This document shows, one piece after another, positions 1 to 8,755 of a DNA stretch of 35,955 nt. This DNA is from Candidatus Thalassarchaeaceae archaeon. Lineage in GTDB: Archaea > Thermoplasmatota > Poseidoniia > Poseidoniales > Thalassarchaeaceae. Within the stretch, counting starts at the first letter, position 1; every line of letters starts with the position of its first letter. The position numbers were made by a program, and so were the translations under genes. A model generated the notes under the pieces. It worked only from the letters and a program-made list of their open reading frames with translations. It ran no database searches and was not told the origin of the DNA. The stretch lies in contig JAQXEV010000038.1 of assembly GCA_029250665.1 (NCBI GenBank), positions 1-35,955 on the forward strand, written 5' to 3'.

Positions 1-69
1 GACGAGGTCGTCTCAAATGTCCTCGTCGAATTAGAGGGCAGTAGTGGTCCGACCGTCCGAATCTCTTGA
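1..69 (+). CDS. C-terminal end of an unidentified protein (partial, cut by window edge)
   Basis: Frame 1 from the first base reads open for 22 codons (DEVVSNVLVELEG...TVRIS) and ends at TGA 67-69. The tail is acidic and hydrophilic like the other proteins here. It is too short to assign a family. The stop codon lies inside the loop and right arm of a perfect 12-bp inverted repeat, as expected for a gene end carrying a 3' hairpin. That this is a real gene end is inferred from the open frame and the hairpin. Confidence 0.45.
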   Translation, partial: DEVVSNVLVELEGSSGPTVRIS

Positions 70-79
70 GATTCGGACG
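54..79 (+). terminator. Perfect 12-bp hairpin overlapping a stop codon
   Basis: CGTCCGAATCTC, then TT, then GAGATTCGGACG: arms 54-65 and 68-79 are perfectly complementary. The element overlaps the TGA stop of the partial upstream gene. No T-run follows, so it is not a classic intrinsic terminator. It may act as a 3'-end or stability element, or as a protein-binding dyad. Confidence 0.4.
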
Positions 80-157
80 AAAACTACCTCCGAAATCGGC
101 AGGGTTGCATTCTTGACGCATCGATGACCCCGGCAAGGTAAGGGAGAAGGGCACAGT

Positions 158-2293
158 ATGGCAAGTGGCTCAGGCATTTACATCTCTTGGCTGATGGGGG
201 CGATTCTACTCTCGGTCGCACTGATGCCACTGATGAAGCCACCATGGGCTAAGATTCGTCTCCAGGCTTTCGTCGACATGTTCAGACGTTATTGGGCCCA
301 TATGATCGTGGTATTCTCAGTTTATCTATGGAAGGATTTGCTCGATCAACTCGATCGAATTCTTATGGCAAATACTCAGCTCGACATGACGCCGTATGTC
401 TATGCTATCGAAGGCGATATCGTGCTCTGGATTCAAGACGCGTTTCACAACGATTTACTTTCAGTTGGCTTGACTCACTTCTATGTCATGGGATTCATGA
501 CCGCAACTTTCGCTTCCTTCGTTTACCCAATTTACTTCGACGACCGACACATGGCCGACAGAGTCTCTCTCTCGATGTTCTGGGTCTATGTTTTGGCAAT
601 TCCATTCTACCTCTTTTTCAATGTCCGCGTGACCGGTGATCACATTCCGGCGATGGAGACGATTGCTTACGATTTGACACCGGAGATTCACAATTGGTTC
701 ACGCGGATTGATCCGTTTACGAACGGCATGCCGAGTTTGCACATTGGTTTGCCGTTCGCTGTCTGGTTAACCTATCTCCGATGGGATGAGGACGGGCGCT
801 GGAGTCGCTTCCGATTAGCGCTCGTTGCTTTCATCTTTCTGACAGGTTTCGCGATTTTGTATCTCGGGATTCACTGGGTTGTGGATATCATTGGTGGAGT
901 CGTTGTCGCGACACTGGCTGTTCGGCTTTCAGAGAAGACGCATGGGCCGGTCTGGCGCTTTGCCGATGAGCGTCTATTCACCCGCCGATTGGCTCGCTTA
1001 ATCAACGACCCAAAGGCTTGGTTGAGGCAGGTTGGAAAGTCCCTCAAGCAGATGGTCAAGCCACTTCGCGAGCCTTCGAGCACTCAGACTGGTGCCGTAA
1101 TAATCGCTATACTGATTGGTACTGGAACCGTCCTTCTGTGGGATGCGACTCATCAGGACTTCCCAGTTGAAGGAGTTGAATGGCCGACTCATGCTGTTGG
1201 TTCTGGAGATTGGTTGGTAAGCGTCGAAGAGAATCAAAACGGTACTGTCGATGTGACTGCGTGGAATTCAGAGTATAGGGATTCGCAGACGATATCGACG
1301 ATTACCATCGGTGAGCATGGTTGGTCATCAATCCCTAAATTGTCTGCTTCTGAGAACGGAGTAGTGTTATTCGATTCCTACAAGATGCAATTCTGGTCCT
1401 ATCCGACCACAAATCAGGGATTCGATTCATTGTGGTCGACCGAGGAATTGAATCATGACTTACCGGAGATTCTTGACATTATGATGGCGGTGGATAGTGA
1501 CGGCGAGGCGGTCATTGCAATCGTCTATGCTAACCAGATAGTCTACCGAGACATCTCTGGACACATCGCCGAGCACCCTGCACCCGCGGGACCATTCACA
1601 GCTGTGGCAGCATCTGGGAATCTAATCGCCTCAGCGATGACGACAGCGAACGGACCGATTCTGGATGTTGTATCGTTGTCGACTCAATTGAGTCTCAATA
1701 TCGAGATTACCGACACTGCTGACGAAGTAGTCGATGAACATCTCGAGAACGTCTTCGGCATCGCTGTCGATTACGCATCTTCGGAGGTTGTCGACATCGA
1801 GATGGATGGAAATCACGTCGTCGTCGTGGTCGATGTTGGACCGGTGAATCGCACCATCCTCATCGACACGATTAGCGGTTCGCAACTTCTTCTATCCGAT
1901 CCGGTTTGGCCTTCATCCTCTCCAAGTATCGCTCACGGTCGAGTCGCCTTCTTGCAGATTCCTCGATTCGACCCGACTATCGAACCAGAGGATTTGCTGA
2001 CTGCGAGGGATGTATTTCTGCATGATATCGCTGAGAATCTCACCGTGCAGTTGACTATCGACGATGATGTAGATCAATCCAATCCTCAGATTCTACAATC
2101 GAATGTGGCTTGGATTGAGGGCCATGATGACGAGGGCTTCGAAATTAGGATGCACGCCCTCGAGGAGACCTTCGAACCCTATTCCTCGGTTGTCTTGCAA
2201 TCGTCGATAGTTCTACTAATTCCGTTGATGATTCTCTACGCTTTTCAGAGTACCAGTACCAATCGCCGCCGAGTTCGTCGCGACTTTGAGTGA
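158..2293 (+). CDS. PAP2-superfamily membrane phosphatase fused to a large outer beta-rich domain
   Basis: The N-terminal ~260 residues are polytopic and carry the two catalytic PAP2 motifs: MPSLH (S193, H195) and GIHWVVD (H239, D243). This spacing resembles the inositol-phosphorylceramide-synthase/AUR1-like PAP2 branch. Such enzymes hydrolyse or transfer lipid phosphate groups at the membrane. After a transmembrane helix at ~312-328 come ~350 residues of short beta-strand-like, Asp-rich sequence without hydrophobic spans, resembling a beta-propeller. A final transmembrane helix (~685-702) and a basic RRRVRRDFE tail follow. The sensor-like domain would therefore face outside. The ATG follows a GGGAGAAGGG purine tract. 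At 711 aa it is about three times longer than a plain PAP2 enzyme. The PAP2 assignment is secure; the substrate and the propeller fold are inferred. Confidence 0.8.
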   Translation: MASGSGIYISWLMGAILLSVALMPLMKPPWAKIRLQAFVDMFRRYWAHMIVVFSVYLWKDLLDQLDRILMANTQLDMTPYVYAIEGDIVLWIQDAFHNDLLSVGLTHFYVMGFMTATFASFVYPIYFDDRHMADRVSLSMFWVYVLAIPFYLFFNVRVTGDHIPAMETIAYDLTPEIHNWFTRIDPFTNGMPSLHIGLPFAVWLTYLRWDEDGRWSRFRLALVAFIFLTGFAILYLGIHWVVDIIGGVVVATLAVRLSEKTHGPVWRFADERLFTRRLARLINDPKAWLRQVGKSLKQMVKPLREPSSTQTGAVIIAILIGTGTVLLWDATHQDFPVEGVEWPTHAVGSGDWLVSVEENQNGTVDVTAWNSEYRDSQTISTITIGEHGWSSIPKLSASENGVVLFDSYKMQFWSYPTTNQGFDSLWSTEELNHDLPEILDIMMAVDSDGEAVIAIVYANQIVYRDISGHIAEHPAPAGPFTAVAASGNLIASAMTTANGPILDVVSLSTQLSLNIEITDTADEVVDEHLENVFGIAVDYASSEVVDIEMDGNHVVVVVDVGPVNRTILIDTISGSQLLLSDPVWPSSSPSIAHGRVAFLQIPRFDPTIEPEDLLTARDVFLHDIAENLTVQLTIDDDVDQSNPQILQSNVAWIEGHDDEGFEIRMHALEETFEPYSSVVLQSSIVLLIPLMILYAFQSTSTNRRRVRRDFE

Positions 2294-2314
2294 CAGTTAA
2301 TCTCTGACGACGAC

Positions 2315-3400
2315 TCATTCAGCGAGCCTGAACATTTCATTGAGGCTGTGTTGCGCCCGCGAGATAATTTCCTCGTCAAGTTCGATTATCTGCGCCGGAT
2401 GAGGATCGCGCAGGGCTTGCAGAATGTCTTCAAGTTGAGTCATTTTCATGTATCGGCACATCACACAGGTTCCAATCAGATTGATTTCGTTATCCGACTC
2501 AGCACGCACTCGATCAGCCGTCCCACATTCGGTAATCAGCATGATGTCCGGCTTACCCTCGGCTCCCAACCTCAGAGCCTCTTCCATCAGTTTCTCGCTA
2601 CTCCCCACAACATCACTTTCTGCAATAACGTCGGCATCACACTCAGGATGGCTGAGTACCTTGAGTTCGATACCGTGCTCAGCTGTTCGTGAGCGCCACG
2701 AGCGAATTTTTTCACCGGTGAATGTTGCGTGAACGTAGCACTCGCCATCGTAATTGATGACTTCTTTTCGACCGGCCAAATGTTCAGTCAGATGCTTCCC
2801 CATTAGTCGGTCGGGCACAAAAATCAGTCGATCGCCAGGCAACTTCTCGCAAATACGCAGATAATTGCTGCTTGTCACACACACATCCACCTCGGCCTTG
2901 ACTTCGGCACTGGTGTTGATGTAACAGGCGACCGGGACTCCCGGATAACGTGCCTTGAGGTCGCGCACATCTGCAGCGGTTATGCTGTCAGATAGGGAAC
3001 ATCCCGCTTCAGGAGATGGATGGAGCACTGTCTTGTGTGGGCTGACAATCTTGGCAGTCTCAGCCATGAATCGAACGCTAGAGAATAGTATCGTTTGTTG
3101 CGGAGCATCACGTGCAGCCTTGGAGAGCGAGTAACTGTCTGAGACCGAGTCAGCGACTCCGTAAACGATGTCGGGAGTTTGGTACGAATGCGCGATCAAA
3201 AAAACATCATTCGCGCGCTTGAGTTCGTTGATTTCGAGGGTCAGCGGAGCGATTGTCTTGCAGGTCTCGAGATCCCAGAGCTGACCCTGATTGATGACTT
3301 TCTGTAGTCGCTTCGCCTCAGTCTCAATCTCTTCGGCAGAGTATGACTTCGGCGTCAGTGAGCCACGAGGTAGCGGGGCAGCAGGCATCTGCATGGTCAT
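2315..3400 (-). CDS. nadA: Quinolinate synthase (NadA)
   Basis: NadA condenses iminoaspartate with dihydroxyacetone phosphate to quinolinate in de novo NAD synthesis, using one [4Fe-4S] cluster. The three cluster cysteines are visible in AGCSLSD, SHPECDAD and GTCVMCRYMKM. Other family motifs are RFMAETAKI, CYINTSAEVKA and TSSNY. Length (~361 aa) is normal. The ORF track begins at a TTG (3427); I prefer ATG 3400, because the extra Arg/Gln-rich residues are not family-like, though GGAGG at 3416-3420 leaves the start uncertain. No nadB or nadC is nearby. It is divergent from the Bud32 gene with under 80 nt between starts, so they share a promoter region. Function is near certain. Confidence 0.95.
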   Translation of the reverse strand: MTMQMPAAPLPRGSLTPKSYSAEEIETEAKRLQKVINQGQLWDLETCKTIAPLTLEINELKRANDVFLIAHSYQTPDIVYGVADSVSDSYSLSKAARDAPQQTILFSSVRFMAETAKIVSPHKTVLHPSPEAGCSLSDSITAADVRDLKARYPGVPVACYINTSAEVKAEVDVCVTSSNYLRICEKLPGDRLIFVPDRLMGKHLTEHLAGRKEVINYDGECYVHATFTGEKIRSWRSRTAEHGIELKVLSHPECDADVIAESDVVGSSEKLMEEALRLGAEGKPDIMLITECGTADRVRAESDNEINLIGTCVMCRYMKMTQLEDILQALRDPHPAQIIELDEEIISRAQHSLNEMFRLAE

Positions 3401-3479
3401 CTGCGCTCGCTGCTGCCTCCGGTGCAACCGCTTTCAAGGCATCTCATCTCGGAGGAGCATGACAGGGGAGGGGATTGCG

Positions 3480-4133
3480 ATGTGGAACGAGGAATCGGTT
3501 CTCCATATCGGTGCTGAGGCCACGGCAACGGCTGGAACCTGGATGGGTATCCGTGCCGTGTTGAAGAAGCGCGAGCCGCGAGCCTATAGGCATCCTTCAT
3601 TGGATCGAAAACTGACCCGTCAACGACTATCAGCTGAGGCTCGTATCCTCGCGCGTTTGCAGAAGATTGGATTCCCATCTCCTGCCCTATTGGATGTCGA
3701 TGCTGAGGGTGGATGGCTTCTACTCTCACGAATCGAAGGACGTCCTCTCTACGAGGCGCTGCAAGATGGAAGCGCCGGTCTAGATACAGTCCGCGCCTTC
3801 GGAGCCATCATTCGTCGCCTACACGAATCGGATATCGCGCACGGCGACTTGACAACACACAATGTGATGATTGACGAGAACGGGAATCTGAACCTCATCG
3901 ATTTCGGTCTCGCACGCATTGCCCCCGAAATCGAACATCTCGGCCTTGACTTACAAGTCCTCAATGAGTGCCTAACCGCCAGCCATCACACCTACGAGGG
4001 AGCGGTCGAGACCATGATCGAAGGCTATCTCTCGGCGGATTCTGGCGAATCCACAGGACTCACACAGAATCCGGCATCCGCTGTCGTCGAACGCTTCAAC
4101 GCAATCCGCGGCCGCGTCCGCTACCACGCCTGA
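3480..4133 (+). CDS. Bud32/PRPK-type atypical kinase (KEOPS subunit), stand-alone
   Basis: Bud32 is the small kinase/ATPase of the KEOPS complex, which makes the universal tRNA t6A modification together with Kae1. The sequence opens with the family-typical GAEA near the N-terminus. It then has a K-x-YR-x-P-LD-like stretch (YRHPSLDRKLTRQR), the catalytic loop AHGDLTTHNVM and the metal-binding NLIDFGLA. Length (217 aa) matches Bud32, and it is not fused to Kae1 as in some archaea. ATG 3480 has GGGGAGGGG six bases upstream and gives the family N-terminus. ATG 3459 (after GGAGG) is an alternative; the track's 3291 start overlaps nadA and is rejected. The rdgB gene follows 71 nt downstream. Confidence 0.88.
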   Translation: MWNEESVLHIGAEATATAGTWMGIRAVLKKREPRAYRHPSLDRKLTRQRLSAEARILARLQKIGFPSPALLDVDAEGGWLLLSRIEGRPLYEALQDGSAGLDTVRAFGAIIRRLHESDIAHGDLTTHNVMIDENGNLNLIDFGLARIAPEIEHLGLDLQVLNECLTASHHTYEGAVETMIEGYLSADSGESTGLTQNPASAVVERFNAIRGRVRYHA

Positions 4134-4204
4134 GTACAATAGACGATTGACAACCCTCAAATTTGACCCCACTGAATCGCTGAACACACCTCCGAGATGA
4201 GCAG

Positions 4205-4798
4205 ATGAGAATCCTCTTCGCAACGGGAAATGAGAACAAAATCATCGAAGCCCGAGAGGTCCTCGAGCGACTCAACCATACTGTAGAGGGCCTCATAATC
4301 AACGGACAGCGCCCCGATTTTGACGAACCAAAACACCTCGGTCTCACTGCTGTCGCCCAAGCAAAAATTGAGCAAGCCCTCGCCCTCATTCAAGGTACTA
4401 GCCACGAGGGCAGCGCCATCTTCGTCGAGGATTCTGGGATCTTCCTCGACGCCTTCCCAGAATGGCCAGGCGCGGCATCCTCCGATGTTGAGCAAAAATT
4501 AGGCCTCGCAGGAATCATCGAGAAAATCAACGAGGCCGGCGACCGCGGTGCCGAATACCGTGCGGTCGCGATTTTGTCTGACGGTACCAATCAATGGCAG
4601 TCAGTCGGCGTCTGCCGCGGAACAATCTCCACTGAACTCCGCGGCAACCACGGCTTCGGATACGATCCAATTTTCATCCCTGATGCGGGGGACGGACGTA
4701 CTTTCGGAGAACTTGAATCCCATTACAAAAACGAGATGTCCCATCGAAAACAGGCTGTAGAAGGGCTCGCAGCGCTTCTCAATCCCCCGTCAAAGTGA
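4205..4798 (+). CDS. XTP/dITP pyrophosphatase, RdgB/HAM1 family
   Basis: This enzyme hydrolyses non-canonical purine triphosphates (ITP, dITP, XTP) to monophosphates and cleans the nucleotide pool. Family signatures are ATGNENKIIEA at the N-terminus, the VEDSGIFLDAFPEWPGAAS active-site segment, GFGYDPIFIPD and the C-terminal SHRKQAVEGL. Length (197 aa) is standard. It sits downstream of bud32 on the same strand, a frequent archaeal neighbourhood linking KEOPS and house-cleaning genes. The ATG at 4205 directly precedes the conserved MRILFATGN start. Confidence 0.95.
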   Translation: MRILFATGNENKIIEAREVLERLNHTVEGLIINGQRPDFDEPKHLGLTAVAQAKIEQALALIQGTSHEGSAIFVEDSGIFLDAFPEWPGAASSDVEQKLGLAGIIEKINEAGDRGAEYRAVAILSDGTNQWQSVGVCRGTISTELRGNHGFGYDPIFIPDAGDGRTFGELESHYKNEMSHRKQAVEGLAALLNPPSK

Positions 4799-4834
4799 AT
4801 AGAGACCCGCCAATGTGGTAAACGAGGGGTCGAC

Positions 4835-5797
4835 GTGGTTTCGTACACCAGATTGTTTCTGCTGATGCTTATTGCAGTCGGAACGCCGTTGTTTCTGATC
4901 TTTCAGGGAACGATGAGCATCGGCTTACAGATAGCCTCTGGAACGGTGCTTCTTGCCTTCCTTGCAATCTACGTCTTCTCGGGACGACAACCTCTCCCTA
5001 AGTCCCCGAAAGTCCCTTCTGTGACGATTGAGGTTGAAGAAGAGCCGGATGAGCTTGATCTTCCTGCTCCGGTCGTTGAGATGGATAGCGTCAGTGACAA
5101 GCGTGAAGAGAAGATTCGTCGCAGTCGCGGGCGTGTAGCGGCTCCAGCCGCTCCTGCGATGCCAATGCCGCCTCCTGGCGCGCCTCTGCCTCCACCCGGT
5201 GTTCCGGTGCCTGCTATGCCACCTATGCCACCTATGCCTGCTGCGCCGGCGATGCCCCCACCAATGCCTGCTCCTGGTGCTCCTCCTGTGGTGGCTGGTG
5301 ACGGAGAGAACGTTGCACAGCGCCTTGTCGTTGCGCGCGATGCACAGTCAGAGATGGAGTCTGAGATTGAGACCTATGTCGAGGACAGGCGGGTGAAAAG
5401 GGCAGAGATTCGAGGACGAATAGAGCGCCGTCGCCGAATGGCTCTAGCTGAACGACGAGCGGCAAAGGTTCGGATGTGGACTGAATTGGAAGATGGTGAA
5501 GATTTGGGTGCTTTGTTGAATCGAGCGGACCACGGATTGACTGTCATCGATGAACCGGAGGAACCTGATGATTCGGCTCCGCTCGGTGTCTCATACGTTA
5601 GAGTCGACGAATCGAGGATACTCAAATTGAGGATTCCACTCAGTGTTCCTGAGAAGCAGGATGAAACTCCAACAACACCTCTTCCACAGATGCCAGAAAT
5701 GGGTGAGATGCCCCCAATGCCCCCTCCCCCAGGAGACTTACCACCTCCTCCTGGAATGCCCGGGATGCCACCACCACCACCGCCTCCTTCGCTGTGA
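4835..5797 (+). CDS. Membrane-anchored Pro/Met/Ala-rich protein of unknown function
   Basis: The start is GTG, preceded by GAGGGG about five bases upstream. Two hydrophobic helices (residues ~6-24 and ~28-48) form a membrane anchor. An acidic linker (EVEEEPDELD) follows. The region at ~100-150 is dominated by P, M, A and G in PMPPP/PPGAP-like units. A charged, Arg/Glu-rich, probably helical segment (~155-215) comes next, and a second proline run ends the protein (PPPPPPSL). No enzyme motif is visible. The proline runs look like flexible spacers that present the charged segment away from the membrane. It lies on the same strand as the crotonase gene, 33 nt upstream, but no functional link is evident. 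Confidence 0.6.
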   Translation: MVSYTRLFLLMLIAVGTPLFLIFQGTMSIGLQIASGTVLLAFLAIYVFSGRQPLPKSPKVPSVTIEVEEEPDELDLPAPVVEMDSVSDKREEKIRRSRGRVAAPAAPAMPMPPPGAPLPPPGVPVPAMPPMPPMPAAPAMPPPMPAPGAPPVVAGDGENVAQRLVVARDAQSEMESEIETYVEDRRVKRAEIRGRIERRRRMALAERRAAKVRMWTELEDGEDLGALLNRADHGLTVIDEPEEPDDSAPLGVSYVRVDESRILKLRIPLSVPEKQDETPTTPLPQMPEMGEMPPMPPPPGDLPPPPGMPGMPPPPPPPSL

Positions 5798-5830
5798 TAT
5801 GTTGAAGCGCGGGGTTGGACTGGACCCTCT

Positions 5831-6667
5831 ATGAGCGAGGATGTATTGCTGGTCGAGAATGTGGCCGTCGAGGGCTCGAGTCCGGCCGGTGGAGTAATTT
5901 CAGTCTGGACTTTGAACCGGCCGCAGAAACTCAATGCTCTGAATTCTGCATCGCACGATGCGTTGAGGCAGGCTTGTGCTATTGCTGAGGCTGACGACGC
6001 TGTGCGCGTCGTCGTCATCAAGGGCGCGGCACCTCTGCCCGCGCCTGAAGGAAAGCGACAGAAACCGGCGGCATTCGCCGCCGGAGCGGACATCTCCGAA
6101 TTTGCTGGAAAAGACTCGGATGATGTCCGACCATTCTTCGAGAATAATGCCTGGGAGAAAGTTTGGAATCTTTCGAAGCCAACGATTGCGATGGTTGACG
6201 GCTTCGCCTTGGGTGGTGGCACTGAGCTGGCACTCTCTTGTGATCTCCGCATTGCCAGCACCCGCGCAAAGTTTGGTACACCTGAGATTAATCTAGGACT
6301 GATTCCCGGTGGTGGTGGGACTCAGAGACTCGCTGGTATGCTCGGTTATGGCAAGGCGATGGAGATGGTGATGACCGGCGACATGGTCGGCGCGGATGAG
6401 GCACTGCGGCTTGGTTTAGCCAATGATGTGGTCGAGCCGGAAGAACTTGAGGCGCGAACGATGAAAATGGCTGAGAATATTGCCAAGAAGTCGCCTTACA
6501 CAATCAAGGTCGCTAAGCGGGCGGTTCGCGCTGCCCTCGATTTGCCGCTAACTGAGGGGATTCTTGCAGAGCGCTCTGAATTCGTTGCCCTATTCGATAC
6601 CGAGGACAAGGAAATCGGCGTCCAAGCATTCCTCAACCGTGAAGACGCCGAATGGGTCGGCAACTAA
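5831..6667 (+). CDS. Enoyl-CoA hydratase (crotonase family), catalytic glutamates present
   Basis: It adds water across 2-enoyl-CoA in beta-oxidation. Both catalytic glutamates are in place: one in GGGTELALSCDLRIA, the other in FGTPEINLGLIPGGGGTQRL, matching the classic hydratase pattern. The oxyanion-hole region is AAGADISEF. An extra charged loop (PAPEGKRQKP) lies just before that motif, making the protein slightly long at 278 aa. It starts at ATG 5831 and ends convergently with the P-loop kinase gene, the two stops overlapping by three bases. It is one of three crotonases within 8 kb, and the one best suited to be a true hydratase. Hydratase is likely; the chain length and the natural substrate are unknown. 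Confidence 0.88.
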   Translation: MSEDVLLVENVAVEGSSPAGGVISVWTLNRPQKLNALNSASHDALRQACAIAEADDAVRVVVIKGAAPLPAPEGKRQKPAAFAAGADISEFAGKDSDDVRPFFENNAWEKVWNLSKPTIAMVDGFALGGGTELALSCDLRIASTRAKFGTPEINLGLIPGGGGTQRLAGMLGYGKAMEMVMTGDMVGADEALRLGLANDVVEPEELEARTMKMAENIAKKSPYTIKVAKRAVRAALDLPLTEGILAERSEFVALFDTEDKEIGVQAFLNREDAEWVGN

Positions 6668-7248
6668 CCGTGCAAAACAGAGTCGATATGGCCGATTGGA
6701 TCATCGGCTTGAGTGATGTCAATGGTCAGCCAGCCTGAGTTCTCCGCCAAGCGAAGCATCTCAGCCTGAATTTCACGTATTCGCTCGATGTGGTCGAGAT
6801 AGTGCCTGACAGGCCTGCCGTTGTGTTTGCGTCTTCCCGCAATCATTCGCACATGCTCCTCAGCATCTTCCACGGCCATCACGACGCCGCACGCCGTGCC
6901 TCCAGCAGCTCTCCAGGAGTCAATGAGACCGAATGAGGGGGCGAAGTGAACTCCTTCGAGCAGGAGGTCGCCACCTCGCTTCATTTCACGCGCGATGACA
7001 GCATCAATTGCATCGCGCAGTGGCGCGATAGTAGCCTTCCAATCGTCTATCGCGCCCGACCCGCTCGGCTGAAATGAAGATCGGTGCAAGGCGGGCGATT
7101 CCTCAACAGAAACCGTTGTTCGTAGCGTTTCGCGAATCGTATCGCTTGAGACCACTTTGTCAAATTCAAGCGCGGCAGCTATCCTTGCGGTAAGCGTCGA
7201 CTTGCCGACTCCGCTGGCTCCAGAAATAATCAGAAGTCGGCCGACCAT
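6664..7248 (-). CDS. P-loop kinase resembling 2-phosphoglycerate kinase
   Basis: The Walker A motif GASGVGKST is at residues 10-18. It is followed by SSDTIRETLRT, a LHRSSF motif and LLLEGVHFAPS, a pattern I associate with archaeal 2-phosphoglycerate kinases, which make 2,3-diphosphoglycerate. A basic patch (AGRRKHNGRPVRHYLDH) resembles a lid. At 194 aa it is shorter than the methanogen enzymes (about 300 aa) and lacks their N-terminal extension, so the substrate may differ. The gene starts 20 nt downstream of the aldehyde dehydrogenase stop on the same strand, suggesting co-transcription. Kinase fold is confident; the specificity is tentative. Confidence 0.7.
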   Translation of the reverse strand: MVGRLLIISGASGVGKSTLTARIAAALEFDKVVSSDTIRETLRTTVSVEESPALHRSSFQPSGSGAIDDWKATIAPLRDAIDAVIAREMKRGGDLLLEGVHFAPSFGLIDSWRAAGGTACGVVMAVEDAEEHVRMIAGRRKHNGRPVRHYLDHIERIREIQAEMLRLAENSGWLTIDITQADDPIGHIDSVLHG

Positions 7249-7268
7249 CTGTACACCGAGCCGTCTCC

Positions 7269-8687
7269 TCAGCGTTGAATGGCCTTGATTTCAAGGAATT
7301 CCTCGAGCCCATGTATTCCGAGTTCTCGGCCGTTACCTGACAGCTTGTAGCCGCCGAATGGAGCGCTGATGTTGAACGCACCACCGTTGATGCTAACCTG
7401 ACCTGTGCGCAGTGCACGAGCAACGCGCATAGCACGCTCTTCATTCCCTGACCAAACACCGCCAGACAGCCCATATTCTGAGTCATTCGCTAGAGCAATC
7501 GCCTCTTCCTCTGTCTCGTAGGTGGTGATTGTGAGGACTGGGCCGAAGATTTCCTCGCGGAAAATTGTCATCTCGGAAGTCACGTCAGCGAACACCGTTG
7601 GTTGAACGAAGAAACCACTCTCTAACCCCTCGGGCATGCCTTCTCCTCCTGCGACCAAAGTTGCTCCTTCGGACAAACCGGATGCGATGTATCCGGCGAC
7701 TGACTCTTGCTGTCGCGCCGATACCATCGGCCCGCAGCGTATTGATTCGTCATTTGGGTCACCGACCGAATATCTCTGCATAGTGGCAGTGATTACTTCG
7801 ACGACTTCGTCGCGCGCGCCAGCCGGCACGATTAGTCGGCTCAGGCTGGAGCATTCTTGTCCAGAATTGTTGAAGCAGGCGTAAACAGCCATCTTGGCAG
7901 CCTTCGCGATATCCGCGTCATCGAGGATGATATTCGCGCTTTTTCCACCAAGTTCGAGGGTGACGCGCTTCACAGTGGGTGCAGCAGCCTGCGACACGCT
8001 GACTCCTGCACCAGTTGAACCGGTGAAACTGACCATATCGACTTCAGCATGTGCGGCGAGTGTCTCGCCGATATCGCGGCCGTGGCCTGAAACCAGATTG
8101 AACACACCCGCAGGCAGCCCAATTTCATGCAAAAGATCCGCTAGAAGGAAGGCGTTGAGTGGGGCCTCTTTGGAGGGTTTGAGGACCATTGTGCAACCTG
8201 AAGCGAGGGCGGGTGCGACTTTGCCGATTATTTGGTGAAGTGGAAAATTCCACGGCGTAATCATTGCTACGACTCCGATTGGTTCCTTGACAATCAACGA
8301 ATTGCGGACCTCCTCTTCCCACTCGAAGGATTCGAGCATTTTCGCGTACGAGCGAGAGACAACACGAGGCGTTCCGACCATCGCCATTCTGCTGTAATTG
8401 ATCGGGGTGCCAACTTCTGCTGTAATTAGTTGGGCGATTTCTTCGCCGCGTTCCTTGAGCGCGGCTGAAATTGAATTCAAAATCTCGATTCTTTCTTCGA
8501 TACTGCTCGCCGACCAGGCGGGGAAAGCCGCGCGCGCTGCTGCAACTGCGGATTCGACATCTGCAGCGCTTCCAACCGGCACAGAACCGATGCACTGCTC
8601 GGTTGTTGGATTAACAACTTCAATCGTTCCTTCACCGCTTGCTGCGACCCACTTTCCATCGATGTAGATGCTCTCGCGCGCGTTCAT
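7269..8687 (-). CDS. NAD(P)-dependent aldehyde dehydrogenase
   Basis: This is a full-length (472 aa) ALDH-superfamily enzyme that oxidises an aldehyde to an acid. Catalytic features are N147 in ITPWNFPL, E245 in LELGGKSAN and the nucleophile C279 in NNSGQECSS. EEIFGPVL and GGYKLSGNGRELG complete the fold. Sequence style is that of the broad betaine/general aldehyde dehydrogenase clade, not the PaaZ fusion. It is divergent from the PaaG-like crotonase (68-nt gap) and lies upstream of the P-loop kinase. In this context it is a candidate for oxidising the semialdehyde released by ring cleavage (the BoxD-like step). That role is inference from position. Confidence 0.9.
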   Translation of the reverse strand: MNARESIYIDGKWVAASGEGTIEVVNPTTEQCIGSVPVGSAADVESAVAAARAAFPAWSASSIEERIEILNSISAALKERGEEIAQLITAEVGTPINYSRMAMVGTPRVVSRSYAKMLESFEWEEEVRNSLIVKEPIGVVAMITPWNFPLHQIIGKVAPALASGCTMVLKPSKEAPLNAFLLADLLHEIGLPAGVFNLVSGHGRDIGETLAAHAEVDMVSFTGSTGAGVSVSQAAAPTVKRVTLELGGKSANIILDDADIAKAAKMAVYACFNNSGQECSSLSRLIVPAGARDEVVEVITATMQRYSVGDPNDESIRCGPMVSARQQESVAGYIASGLSEGATLVAGGEGMPEGLESGFFVQPTVFADVTSEMTIFREEIFGPVLTITTYETEEEAIALANDSEYGLSGGVWSGNEERAMRVARALRTGQVSINGGAFNISAPFGGYKLSGNGRELGIHGLEEFLEIKAIQR

Positions 8688-8755
8688 GGATGGGGCAAAG
8701 CGAGGTGACTTATCAGATTCATGCAGTTCAAAAGTAGAGCCGCGACTGGGAGTTC

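Noticed and set aside
3291-3458. N-terminal extension of the Bud32 ORF
   Set aside because: It overlaps nadA on the other strand and reads Cys/Arg-rich without family similarity; good ribosome binding sites support a start at 3480 or 3459.
5374-6261. 295-aa minus-strand ORF
   Set aside because: It spans the antisense of two better-supported genes (Pro-rich protein and enoyl-CoA hydratase). Its Gly-rich tract is the complement of the proline codons.
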